Assembly: GCF_044377145.1 (NCBI RefSeq)
Contig: NZ_JBILJQ010000017.1
Coordinates: 1-64,000 of the forward strand
Source: Aquimonas sp044377145
GTDB taxonomy: Bacteria; Pseudomonadota; Gammaproteobacteria; Xanthomonadales; Xanthomonadaceae
Length of the DNA stretch: 64,000 nucleotides
Reading direction: 5' to 3'
In this document: one piece after another, positions 27,402 through 35,953 of the stretch
How the letters are laid out: the number at the start of each line of letters is the position of its first letter
How positions within the stretch are numbered: the stretch's first letter is position 1
Translations under genes and position numbers: made by a program
Notes under the pieces: generated by a model
The model's database searches: none
The model's input: the letters and a program-made list of their open reading frames with translations, nothing else
What the model was told of the DNA's origin: nothing

Positions 27402-29006
27402 ATGGCTCCCGCTGCACGCTCTGCCAGATCTGGCCTAACAAGCGCTGGCGCTACACGCGTTCGCGCTTTGCTGTTGCTGCTGTCGATGGCCACCGGTCTC
27501 GCCGCAGCAGCGGACGCGAGCGATCACCGCCCGTCTGAGTTCACCGTGGCCGATGCGTTTGCGCGCGCGGCGGTGGAGACGGGAGAGATCCCATCCGCGG
27601 CCTATGCCATCGCCCGCGATGGCGTAGTGCTGCATGCCGCCGCGGTCGGCAACGCCGATCGTGAGCGCAAGATCGCGGCGAGCCTGCAGACACCCTATGC
27701 GCTGGCGTCCTTGAGCAAACCGATCACCGCGACCGCGCTGCGCGTGCTGCAGCACGCCTCCGGCCTGTCGCTGGACGCACCGATCCAGGAGCTGCTGCCT
27801 GCGCTGGCGCCGGAACACGGGCAGGCCGATCCACTGCAGGGCGTCACCCTCGCGCGGCTGCTGCACCACACCGCGGGCTTGGGCACGTATGCGCAGATCC
27901 ACTACGGCGATGCGATCGATGCAGCCGCGGCCCGGGTATCGATCGCGCAGCGGCCTTACCTGCGCACCGTGCAGACGCCGGGCCGGATCGCCGAGTATTC
28001 GAACCTCGGCTACGGCCTGATCGGCGATGCCATCAGCGCGCGCAGCGGCGTCTCCTTCGAGCGCTACCTGCAGCGTGCGGTGTTCGCTCCATTGGCGATG
28101 CGCGATGCGTTTGTGGCCGGCACGCAAGCCCATGCGGGCGCGGTCGCCTACGACGCGTCGCTGACACCGATCGGCCCGCTGTGGAACGACACACCGGGCG
28201 CGGGCAACGTGTTCGCGAGCGTCGACGACCTGCTGCGCTTCGGCGCCTTCCATCTGGACCCTTCGCGCTTCGAGGCGATGCTCGCGCTGCTGCCAGCAGC
28301 GCAGGTGATGGCCATGCGTAGCCCCGACAGCGACGGCGCCGCGCACCCGCTGTATGGCGAGGCCTGGTACGGCCAGGGCTGGTACGTGCGCGGCCCGGTC
28401 GCCGCACCCCAGCAGATCTGGCACGAAGGCGGCATGCCCGGCGCGAGCACCCTGCTTGCGCTCTATCCCGAGCAGGGCCTGGTGCTCACCGTGCTGGTCA
28501 ACCGCAGCGACGCCCAGCCCTTCGTGCATGCACTGGCCGAACGCCTGCTGCGCACAGCCTGGCCCGAAGCGCCTGCACTGGGCTTGGACCCGCTCGCCGG
28601 CTTCGCCGCCTTGAGCACACCGACACGCTTCCGCGGCGACTGGGCCGGCACGGTCACGGTCGATGGAGAGGCGCGCAGCGTTCGCCTGCAGATCGATCCC
28701 GAAGGCGAGAGCCGGTTCGAGTACCTGTCCGGCGTCGAAGGCGAGACCGCGCCCACCGCTCGGACCTTCCAGGCAATCGTCAGGGAGAACTCGCTGGTCA
28801 GCGCCGTGCAGGGGCCCTGGCGATCGGCCGACACGCCAGAGGGCGCGGCCGCGCTGCTGCTGAAGCTGAGCCTGCGCGATGACGACGTCCTCGAAGGCGC
28901 CCTGGTGGCCTACGAGGGGCCGGAGCGGCTGCGCGTGCTGCTGCCGTTCGCGCTGACGGTGCGACGGGTTGCGGCAGAGTCAACCGGGGTCGCCGAGGAA
29001 CGCTGA
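27402..29006 (+). CDS. Secreted serine hydrolase (beta-lactamase family)
   Basis: A 534-aa exported enzyme with a signal peptide to about AADA (residue 33). The serine beta-lactamase-like domain has S-x-x-K as SLSK near residue 103, Y-x-N as YSN near residue 199, and H-x-G as HEGG near residue 345. A C-terminal beta-rich domain (about 405-534) resembles those of DUF3471-like tails. It probably hydrolyses an ester or peptide outside the cytoplasm. The start at 27402 lies 10 bp after the GlxA-type regulator. Confidence 0.88.
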   Translation: MAPAARSARSGLTSAGATRVRALLLLLSMATGLAAAADASDHRPSEFTVADAFARAAVETGEIPSAAYAIARDGVVLHAAAVGNADRERKIAASLQTPYALASLSKPITATALRVLQHASGLSLDAPIQELLPALAPEHGQADPLQGVTLARLLHHTAGLGTYAQIHYGDAIDAAAARVSIAQRPYLRTVQTPGRIAEYSNLGYGLIGDAISARSGVSFERYLQRAVFAPLAMRDAFVAGTQAHAGAVAYDASLTPIGPLWNDTPGAGNVFASVDDLLRFGAFHLDPSRFEAMLALLPAAQVMAMRSPDSDGAAHPLYGEAWYGQGWYVRGPVAAPQQIWHEGGMPGASTLLALYPEQGLVLTVLVNRSDAQPFVHALAERLLRTAWPEAPALGLDPLAGFAALSTPTRFRGDWAGTVTVDGEARSVRLQIDPEGESRFEYLSGVEGETAPTARTFQAIVRENSLVSAVQGPWRSADTPEGAAALLLKLSLRDDDVLEGALVAYEGPERLRVLLPFALTVRRVAAESTGVAEER

Positions 29007-29449
29007 GCGCATGTGCATTCGACCGCAGAGCGGACCAGCGGACGCGTCGACGGGCGGGTTCACCGGTCGCAATGTGCGGGTGCGGCGGTGATGGGTCTTG
29101 TAGCGATTCGTCGCCTGCTCACAGGGCGCGTTGCAGCGGGCCGATGTGGCGGAACGGTGCGGTGAACCGTCGCGCAACCCGCGCGCACAGCGCACGGCTG
29201 ATCTCCTCGCGAGGCACAACGCCATGTGGATGCTGGCTCGGGCCCGCGGTCTGCGCTGGAGCGGGTCGAACCGACAGCCATCTCCACCAAGGCCGTGGTG
29301 CGCCGCAGCAGCCGATCCCGTATCCTTCGCGCCGCGCGGGCGGCCTGCTTGATCCGGGGCCGATCGGGCTACGGCAGCGCGTCGATTCGGGTGCGCGCCT
29401 GCTGCCCCCCGCCTCCGACTTTCCTTCCCAACCCCGCAGGAGCCATTCC
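29007..29449. other. Gene-free region before ppa
   Basis: 443 bp with no supportable gene on either strand. TATCCT at 29321-29326 could be the -10 of the ppa transcript, giving an untranslated leader of about 120 nt; no clear -35 partner. The rest is GC-rich sequence without recognisable repeats. Confidence 0.45.
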
Positions 29450-29998
29450 ATGGGCCTCGAACTTGTTGCCTCCGGCCGTGATCTGCCGAACGAGATCAAT
29501 GTCGTCATCGAAATCCCCAAGGACGCCGAACCGGTCAAGTACGAGGTCGATAAGGACACCGGCGCGATCTTCGTCGACCGCATTCTTTCGACGCCGATGC
29601 GCTATCCCTGCAACTACGGCTATGTGCCGCACACCCTGTGCGGCGACGGCGACCCGGCCGACGTGCTGGTGATCCTGCCGCTGCCGCTGATCCCCGGCGC
29701 GGTGATCCGCTGCCGTCCGGTGGGCGTGCTGAAGATGACCGACGAGGCCGGCAGCGACGAGAAGCTGCTGGCGGTACCGGTCGACAAGGTGTTTGCCGGC
29801 TACACCCATATCCAGGACATTTCCCAGGTCTCGGGCCACTGGCTGGAGCGCATCGGCCACTTCTTCGAGCACTACAAGGACCTGGAGAAGGGCAAGTGGG
29901 TCAAGCTGGACGGCTGGGGCGATGCCAAGACCGCCAAGGAAATCCTGATGGAGTCGGTCGCACGCTACAACGCCAGCGACGACAAGCCGAAGTTCTGA
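29450..29998 (+). CDS. ppa: Inorganic pyrophosphatase (family I, soluble)
   Basis: A 182-aa cytoplasmic family I pyrophosphatase that hydrolyses PPi to phosphate with Mg2+. Family motifs are conserved: the VKYEVDKDTG active-site segment near residue 29, YPCNYGYVPHT near residue 51, and the metal-binding GDGDPADVLV near residue 64. Length is normal for bacteria. The start at 29450 has Shine-Dalgarno GCAGGA. The genome thus has both a soluble and a proton-pumping enzyme in this window. Confidence 0.96.
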   Translation: MGLELVASGRDLPNEINVVIEIPKDAEPVKYEVDKDTGAIFVDRILSTPMRYPCNYGYVPHTLCGDGDPADVLVILPLPLIPGAVIRCRPVGVLKMTDEAGSDEKLLAVPVDKVFAGYTHIQDISQVSGHWLERIGHFFEHYKDLEKGKWVKLDGWGDAKTAKEILMESVARYNASDDKPKF

Positions 29999-30053
29999 AA
30001 CCGACCCATCCGTGTCACAGCTGCTCGGCGCCCGCCAAGTCGCAGATCGCACT

Positions 30054-30285
30054 TCAGTCGGCCGCAGCCGCCCGCTTGCGGCCGCTGTTCTTGGCCCGAT
30101 ACAGGGCCTGATCAAGCCGCGGCAGCAGTTCCGCGCTGGCGACGCCAGTGTGCTGCGCACTGCACAGCGCGGCCCGCCGATTGGACAGCACCGGTCAATG
30201 CGTCGGTGGCGGCTTCGAGTAAGCCGGCGCACTGGCCTGCGTTGACGCCACTGATCGGGAGCAGGGCGCGCTTGAGACGGAGTCA
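30054..30285 (-). pseudogene. GGDEF (diguanylate cyclase) C-terminal relic
   Basis: Read on the minus strand, one frame gives ALLPISGVNAGQCAGLLEAA and, after a +1 shift near 30155, a second gives HTGVASAELLPRLDQALYRA continuing KNSGRKRAAAAD and a stop at 30054-30056. These match the end of a GGDEF domain (the A-x-x-ALYRAK-x-GRN signature). There is no start, no GGDEF motif and one frameshift, so it is a decayed fragment, tail-to-tail with ppa. Confidence 0.75.
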
Positions 30286-30324
30286 GCACCGCACTGTCGA
30301 TCTCTCGGTCCCACGGCCGGCGAG

Positions 30325-32235
30325 CTATTCGAAGCCGTTCGCGAAAACCGAGTTCCCCGAACGGTCGCCGAAGACAACCTGGGCGCGGCCTTCGATGACC
30401 GCGCCGCGATCGGGCGCTGCACCGCTGTAGCCATCGGTGATGTTGGCGATGGCGACGCCAGAGTTCTTCAGGCTGCTGCCGACCGCGGGAGTCGGCAGGT
30501 GAGCGGCAGTGACTTCAAGCGAAAAGCTGGTGCCGAGCACGACCGGAGTGACCCAGGGATCCACCGTGGTGATGTGGTCCTGCTCATGGCGTCGAGGCGT
30601 GCTTGTGAACACCGGGGTGACGTTCGGCAGGCCACTGCGCGCAGCCGCGAGATTGGCAAAGCTGCCGCCGGATCGCGTCCACCAGACGGCACGGTCGGGA
30701 AACCAGGCGTTGTAGCTGAAATCGACCGGGTCATTGCCGCCTGACTCGAATGCGAACAGATCGCCGGTTCCCCGATAGATCATCACGTTGTTGCGGTAAC
30801 CCCAGGCGCGCTGGGCGCCGTTGTTGAACTGCACCCAGCCCCAGTTGACATGACTGCCGCTGCCGGTCGTCCGGATGATTGTGTTGCTGTACAGAAAATG
30901 GCCGGTGTTGGTGCTGTTGAATTTGAAGGGGCTGCGCTGGGTGTTGATCGCGATGTTGCGGGCTGCCAGAAACGGCCCGCCGTACACAGGGTCGAGGGAA
31001 ACCAGGGTCCCCGAGTTGGTGACACGGTTGTCGTAGAAGCTGAGGTTGCGATGCGCGTAGTCGCCTTCGAGGGCATCGTCGCCCGTGCTGATGATCTCGT
31101 TCCGGTAGAAGTGCACGCCCACCGCCTGCGCGCCACTCACGGTGTAGGCAAGACTGTCGCCGAAGCCGCGCAAGGTGTTGTTGAACACCGCGTTGCCAAA
31201 GCCCGGCACGCAGATTCCATCGTCGTTCCAGGTGGCATTGGTGGTGATCAGCGACTCGGTCCAGGTGTTGTTGCCGACCAGGGTGTTGTCGTACGCAAGA
31301 AACTCGCGAAGCGGCGCGTAGGCCTTGATGCCGACGTCCACCCCGCGGATCGTGGTGTTGCGAACAGTGATGCCGGTCTGGTTCGGCGCGCCGTTCCAGA
31401 ACTCGATGCCGACCGAGCTTGCCGCGGTGCCGGAATCCACGCCCGTGCCCTGCAGGGTCAGGTTCTCGATCACCAGGTGGTTGGCGCCGAGGACTTGAAA
31501 CACGAGGCCCGGCTGGCTGCGCTCCAGCCTCACACCGTCGCGGCTGGCGCCGCGGATCACGATCGGCTGCGCGGTGGTGCCGCTGCGAGTGAGTTGCAGA
31601 TGCCCCGAAAGCGGATAGCTGCCCGGATCGAACTCGATGACGTCACCGGCGACGAGTGCATTCATGGCGGTCTGGATCACGGCGAGGCTTGATCCGGCGG
31701 CGATGCGTTTGTTGGCGGCTCCCGCGGCCCCCGGCAGCGGGCGGGTCGAGAACGTGCCCGAGCGCAGCGCGCTCGACGCTTCGCTGGCGATCGTCACCTC
31801 GACGTCGTAGCTGGTGCCCGGAGCGAGATCTATGATCGGCCAGGCGAATGCGTCGGGCACGCTGCCCGCCGCCGGCACCTCGGCGAAGGTCGGGCGGATG
31901 CGATGCAGCGGATGAGCGATGCGCCATTCAACGGAGCCCGCAGCGCGGTAGCGCACGCTCGCCGAGGCGCCCTGCGGCAGAGCGCCCGTGATGGGCAGGA
32001 TCAAGGCCAGTTGTTCGGGCGTCGCCGGGCCGTCAAGGGCAAGCGCTCCCAGCGGAAGGTCGCCCGCCCACGCTGACGGGGCGAGCAGAACCGCCCACAG
32101 CGCCCAGGCACGCCCGCGTCCTCCGCTTCGAGTGGTCCACATTGCCGCTGTGCGGGCGCCTGGTTCAGTGATCGATGTGAACATCGCGGCAGGCGAGCCG
32201 GACTGCGTCGGACGGAGGGTGAACGAAGTGCTCAT
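30325..32235 (-). CDS. Secreted right-handed beta-helix protein
   Basis: A 636-aa exported protein. After the signal region comes a fibronectin-like N-terminal part (residues about 65-170, TSYDVEVTIASEA), then a long parallel beta-helix with pectate-lyase/NosD-type repeats (HLVIENLTLQGTG, ITVRNTTIRGVD, LAYDNTLVGNN, VHFYRNEIISTGDDALEGD). It is likely a polysaccharide-binding or -degrading surface protein. The start at 32235 has Shine-Dalgarno GAAGGA 7 nt upstream, which implies a 31-residue extension before the signal core (MWTTRSGGRGRAWALWAVLL); an alternative start is 32142. The last residues are VFANGFE, shared with the SdrD-type protein at 22134-23324. Confidence 0.84.
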   Translation of the reverse strand: MSTSFTLRPTQSGSPAAMFTSITEPGARTAAMWTTRSGGRGRAWALWAVLLAPSAWAGDLPLGALALDGPATPEQLALILPITGALPQGASASVRYRAAGSVEWRIAHPLHRIRPTFAEVPAAGSVPDAFAWPIIDLAPGTSYDVEVTIASEASSALRSGTFSTRPLPGAAGAANKRIAAGSSLAVIQTAMNALVAGDVIEFDPGSYPLSGHLQLTRSGTTAQPIVIRGASRDGVRLERSQPGLVFQVLGANHLVIENLTLQGTGVDSGTAASSVGIEFWNGAPNQTGITVRNTTIRGVDVGIKAYAPLREFLAYDNTLVGNNTWTESLITTNATWNDDGICVPGFGNAVFNNTLRGFGDSLAYTVSGAQAVGVHFYRNEIISTGDDALEGDYAHRNLSFYDNRVTNSGTLVSLDPVYGGPFLAARNIAINTQRSPFKFNSTNTGHFLYSNTIIRTTGSGSHVNWGWVQFNNGAQRAWGYRNNVMIYRGTGDLFAFESGGNDPVDFSYNAWFPDRAVWWTRSGGSFANLAAARSGLPNVTPVFTSTPRRHEQDHITTVDPWVTPVVLGTSFSLEVTAAHLPTPAVGSSLKNSGVAIANITDGYSGAAPDRGAVIEGRAQVVFGDRSGNSVFANGFE

Positions 32236-32708
32236 AACTATCCTTCGCAGGTACAGTCGACCCACATTCGGGTCTAAAAAGTGTGCGTGTGGCTGCTCGC
32301 TGCAGCAAATCCTTGGATATCCACGAGGCCGGCGCTGTCCTTGGTCGCCACGCGCTCGAGCCCCGGCTCGATGCGTGCCTCGCGGTCCCTCGATCAGCCA
32401 AGGCACTCCGGTTGCCAGCGGCTGCTCCGCCAATAGGATGCCCTTCGTCGGCCGCTCGGGCAGCGCGTCGGTGGAGTAACGCGGCCGATGATCAGTACCG
32501 CCAGCGGGCGGCAATTCCAGCCACCGGCCGGCGCAGCGAGCCGATGACGGATCCAGGCCCAGCCTTGCCAGCCTTCGCGGGCTGTCGCGGACAGCGGCGC
32601 CGGTGCCAGCGCTTCGGCCAACCGCTCAACCAGCAGCTACTGCGCCCATACCTGCTGCTGCGCCAGGCTCAGCCAGCACCGCGCGGCCAGCAAGGCCTAC
32701 CGCATGGC
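32236..32708. other. Gene-free region, possibly a decayed coding sequence
   Basis: 473 bp. On the minus strand two frames carry protein-like stretches (LVERLAEALAPAPLSATARE and further; then RPTKGILLAEQPLATGVPWL), broken by an in-frame stop and at least one frameshift. I do not recognise the family. The right-handed helix gene's leader, with hairpin GACCC/GGGTC at 32259-32274, occupies the left end. Confidence 0.4.
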
Positions 32709-33716
32709 TCAGCCGCGCTCCAGCAGTTTGCGCAAATCGATCACCGCGGCATTGGCGCGGGACACATAGTTCGCCATCACCAGCGAGTGATTGGCGAAGA
32801 ATCCGAACGGCGAGCCGTTCAATACCATCGGGCTACCGAGCGAATGCTGGCTCTCCTCCAGCTCGCGAATGATCTGGCGCAGGCTGATCAGGGCATTCTT
32901 GTCGCGCAGCACCTGCTCGAAATCGTGTTCGACCGCACGCAGGAAATGCAGCAGCGCCCAGGTCGTGCCGCGCGCCTCGTAGAACACGTCATCGAGTTCG
33001 TTCCACGGCGTTTCAACCATGCGCGGGCTCAGGCCCGGGGTTGACTGGCGTGCTTCCGAATCGCCCGCGAGGTCGGTATCGATGCGGATCTGGCCGACGC
33101 TGGCCGACAGCCGCTGCGACAGCGAACCCAGGCGTTTCTCGACCACGGCGAGCCAGTCGGCGAGGTTGTCGGCGCGGGCGTAGAACTGTGCGCCGGATTG
33201 ATCCGAATCCGACAGCCGGCCCAGGTATTCCTCGACATGCCCGATCGCCTTGCGGTACTGGCCCTCTGACGAGGGCAACAGCCAGCGGTCGCTGGGCGAG
33301 GAGAACAGCGGATCGGCTTCGGCGAGGTCGGGATCTTCGGTGCTCTGGGTTTGCGAGCGGCTGAACTCGTTGCGGAAGGCCTTGGCGAAATCGCGGGTCT
33401 GCACCAGCGCGCCGAATTCCCAGTTGGGCACGTTGTCCATCAGCACGCCGGGCGGCAACTTGTCGTTGCTGAGATAGCCGCCGCGCTTGTCGAGCAAGGT
33501 TTCGGCCACCAGGATCAGGGCCTCGGTACTGATGGTGCCCACCACCACCGAATGCCCGCGCTCGGCAGCCCGCGCCTTGCCGTGGGCCACCACATCCACC
33601 GGTGCGGGCTCGGCGTCCCACCACCACATCAGGCCGAGGATCAGCAGCAGCGGCAGCGCGAGCGCCACGATGGCGGTCCACAGCCAAACGCGACGACGAG
33701 GAGCTTGGATAGCCAT
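32709..33716 (-). CDS. DUF2333 family protein
   Basis: A 335-aa protein with one N-terminal membrane anchor (residues about 12-32, VALALPLLLILGLMWWW), then a periplasmic domain matching DUF2333: RGGYLSNDKLPPGVLMDNVPNWEFG, RDFAKAFRNEFSRSQTQS, and DDVFYEARGTTWALLHFLRA. The domain has no known function. It is a single gene with a 473-bp gene-free stretch downstream and an intergenic region upstream of the ilv leader. Confidence 0.88.
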   Translation of the reverse strand: MAIQAPRRRVWLWTAIVALALPLLLILGLMWWWDAEPAPVDVVAHGKARAAERGHSVVVGTISTEALILVAETLLDKRGGYLSNDKLPPGVLMDNVPNWEFGALVQTRDFAKAFRNEFSRSQTQSTEDPDLAEADPLFSSPSDRWLLPSSEGQYRKAIGHVEEYLGRLSDSDQSGAQFYARADNLADWLAVVEKRLGSLSQRLSASVGQIRIDTDLAGDSEARQSTPGLSPRMVETPWNELDDVFYEARGTTWALLHFLRAVEHDFEQVLRDKNALISLRQIIRELEESQHSLGSPMVLNGSPFGFFANHSLVMANYVSRANAAVIDLRKLLERG

Positions 33717-33939
33717 CGATTGATTCTTTCCATGCAGTCTGATGCAGGGCTCGGTCGAGTGTGTTGGTCACGGCGCGAGGGCGTCAAGAAAGCGTTCGAG
33801 TTGCGGTGCAAGACGAACTGATCAAACGCTTGGCCGGGCGGGAATCAGGAGCGATCGAGCGCAAGCCCGCCCGCGCGGCAGTGCGCTGCCACTTGGGCTG
33901 TCCAGCATGGGTCACCCTCGGCAAACTGAAGTGACCCTA

Positions 33940-33960
33940 ATGCCAAATCAGCTGTTGACA
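33940..33960 (+). promoter_or_regulatory. Promoter-like motif with -35 TTGACA upstream of the ilv leader
   Basis: ATGCCAAAT-ca-GCTGTTGACA ends in a consensus -35 hexamer (33955-33960), 32 bp before the ilv leader ATG. The same 20-bp pattern with two changes occurs at 58651-58671 before the K+/H+ antiporter gene. No strong -10 is seen at the standard spacing, so promoter activity is inferred. Confidence 0.4.
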
Positions 33961-33991
33961 GATTCGGACTGTGCGTGTTTTGCTCCGCAAC

Positions 33992-34126
33992 ATGAATCGC
34001 CGCCCCGCCCGCATCCAAGCCGCCCGCCTGACGCAGAATCTGCGCCGTGTCCAGCTGGCTGCGACCGCCGGGCTCGCGCTGCTCGTACTCGTACTTCTTA
34101 TTACCTCGCCAGCCGGTGTGGGATAG
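33992..34126 (+). CDS. ilv operon leader peptide
   Basis: A 44-codon open frame (MNRRPARIQAARL...) that ends 121 bp before ilvD. Codons 28-37 read L-A-L-L-V-L-V-L-L-I, nine of ten being branched-chain residues, and they use GTA, CTT and ATT, which are rare in the neighbouring GC-rich genes. A hairpin with a U tract follows. This is the classical design of attenuation: starvation for charged Leu, Val or Ile tRNA stalls the ribosome here and prevents the terminator. No clear Shine-Dalgarno precedes the ATG. Confidence 0.85.
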   Translation: MNRRPARIQAARLTQNLRRVQLAATAGLALLVLVLLITSPAGVG

Positions 34127-34134
34127 GTAGCTAC

Positions 34135-34207
34135 GGTCCGAAACAAGCGCAACACGGACTCGAAGAACCCCAAACCCCGCCCCGGCAACGAGGCGGGGTT
34201 TTTTCTT
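34135..34207 (+). terminator. ilv attenuator (upstream hairpin and rho-independent terminator)
   Basis: Terminator: AAACCCCGCC (34172-34181) pairs with GGCGGGGTTT (34192-34201), a 10-bp stem with a 10-nt loop, followed by TTTTTTCTT. An earlier stem GTCCG/CGGAC (34136-34140 with 34155-34159) lies between the leader stop and the terminator and could take part in the alternative fold. It stands immediately before ilvD. Confidence 0.85.
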
Positions 34208-34247
34208 GCCCGCCTCCCACCCTTCCACCGCCACCAGGACTCCCCCC

Positions 34248-35891
34248 GTGCAGAGCGACGCAATCAAGACCGGTCCCGCCCGTGCCCCCGCCCGCGCCAT
34301 GCTGCGCGCCACAGGCCTGGACGACGCCGCGATCGCAAAGCCGCTGGTGGCGGTGGTTCATACCTGGTCGGACGTCAGCCCCTGCAACATCAATCTGCGC
34401 GAGCTGGCCCAGCACGTCGGCATCGGCGTCAAGCGCGGCGGCGGCACGCCGATCGAGTTCAACACGATTGCGGTCACCGACGGCATCGCCATGGGTTCGG
34501 AAGGCATGCGCGCCTCGCTGCCCTCGCGCGAAGTGATCGCCGATTCGATCGAGCTGGCGGTGCGCGGCCACTGCCTCGATGCCGTGGTGCTGCTGGTCGG
34601 CTGCGACAAGACCATTCCCGCCGCGGCGATGGCGCTGGGCCGGCTCAATCTGCCCGGCCTGATCCTGTACGGCGGCACGATTCTTCCCGGCCGCTGCAAG
34701 GACAAGGCCATCACCATCCAGGACGTGTTCGAGGCGGTCGGTGCGCATTCGGCCGGGCGCATCGACGAGGCCGAGCTGATCGAGGTCGAGAAGGCCGCCT
34801 GCCCCGGTGCTGGCGCCTGCGGCGGCCAGTTCACCGCCAACACCATGGCCATGGTGATGACCTTCCTCGGCCTGTCGCCGATGGGCCTGAACGACATCCC
34901 CGCACCCGCGCCGGAAAAGCGCGATGCAGCCGAGGCCTGCGGCGAACAGGTGATGCGCCTGTTCGCGAACCAGGGCCCGCTGCCGCGCGAGATCATCACG
35001 GCTGAGAGCCTGCGCAACGCCGCGCGCGCGGTCTCGGCCACCGCCGGCTCGACCAATGCCGCCCTGCATCTGCTGGCGATCGCGCACGAGGCCGGCGTGG
35101 CCTTCGATCTGGAAGAGTTCCAGGCTGCCTCCGAAGTGCCGGTGATCGCCGATCTCAAGCCCGGCGGCCGCTACACCGCCGCCGAGCTGTACACGATGGG
35201 CGGCACCGCGCTGGTGGCCCGCGAGATGAAGGCCGCCGGCCTGCTGGCCGATGCGCCGACCGTCAGCGGCCGCAGCTTCTTCGCCGAGATCGACGCCGCA
35301 CCCGCCGGCGATCCGGACCAGGACGCAGTTCGGCCGCTGAGCAATCCGATCAAGCCCACCGGCGGCTATTCGATCCTCTACGGCAACCTTGCGCCCGAGG
35401 GCTGCATCGTCAAACTGGCCGGCCACGGCCGTCGTCGCCACGAGGGCCCAGCGCGCGTGTTCGACTCCGAGGACGCGGCCTTTGCCGCCGTGCAGGCGCG
35501 CGAGATCAAAGCCGGCGACATCGTGGTGATCCGTTTCGAAGGCCCGGCCGGTGGCCCCGGCATGCGCGAGATGCTGGCGGTGACCGCAGCACTCGTCGGC
35601 CAAGGTCTGGGCAACGAAGTCGCGCTGATCACCGATGGCCGTTTCAGCGGCGCCACCCACGGCTTCATGGTCGGCCACGCCAGCCCGGAAGCCGCGCGCG
35701 GCGGCCCGATCGCGCAGCTGGCCGACGGCGACACCGTGATCATCGACGTCGATCGCCGCGTGCTCGAAACCACCGCCGACCTGTCGCGCCGCATCCCCGC
35801 CCGCATCGCCCCGCGTGTTGAGACCGGCGTGCTGGCCAAGTACGCCCGGCTGGTCAGCTCCGCTTCGCGCGGGGCGATCACCACCGGCTGA
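34248..35891 (+). CDS. ilvD: Dihydroxy-acid dehydratase
   Basis: A 547-aa Fe-S dehydratase converting 2,3-dihydroxy-isovalerate and -methylvalerate to the 2-keto acids of valine and isoleucine synthesis. Cluster ligands are visible in GCDKT near residue 121 and CPGAGACGGQFTANTM near residue 185; ITDGRFSGATHG is near residue 460. The start is GTG at 34248, 8 nt after AGGA; an upstream TTG at 34206 would fall inside the attenuator T tract. It is the first structural gene of ilvDCGME, 56-62 bp before ilvC. Confidence 0.95.
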   Translation: MQSDAIKTGPARAPARAMLRATGLDDAAIAKPLVAVVHTWSDVSPCNINLRELAQHVGIGVKRGGGTPIEFNTIAVTDGIAMGSEGMRASLPSREVIADSIELAVRGHCLDAVVLLVGCDKTIPAAAMALGRLNLPGLILYGGTILPGRCKDKAITIQDVFEAVGAHSAGRIDEAELIEVEKAACPGAGACGGQFTANTMAMVMTFLGLSPMGLNDIPAPAPEKRDAAEACGEQVMRLFANQGPLPREIITAESLRNAARAVSATAGSTNAALHLLAIAHEAGVAFDLEEFQAASEVPVIADLKPGGRYTAAELYTMGGTALVAREMKAAGLLADAPTVSGRSFFAEIDAAPAGDPDQDAVRPLSNPIKPTGGYSILYGNLAPEGCIVKLAGHGRRRHEGPARVFDSEDAAFAAVQAREIKAGDIVVIRFEGPAGGPGMREMLAVTAALVGQGLGNEVALITDGRFSGATHGFMVGHASPEAARGGPIAQLADGDTVIIDVDRRVLETTADLSRRIPARIAPRVETGVLAKYARLVSSASRGAITTG

Positions 35892-35953
35892 CGCTCCGCA
35901 CCACCCGCCTCCGCACACCCACCCCACTACGCACCGCCGCCAAGGAAATGACG

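Noticed and set aside
34131..35927. 598-codon open frame antisense to ilvD
   Set aside because: Shadow frame with no recognisable domain; ilvD motifs are complete on the plus strand.
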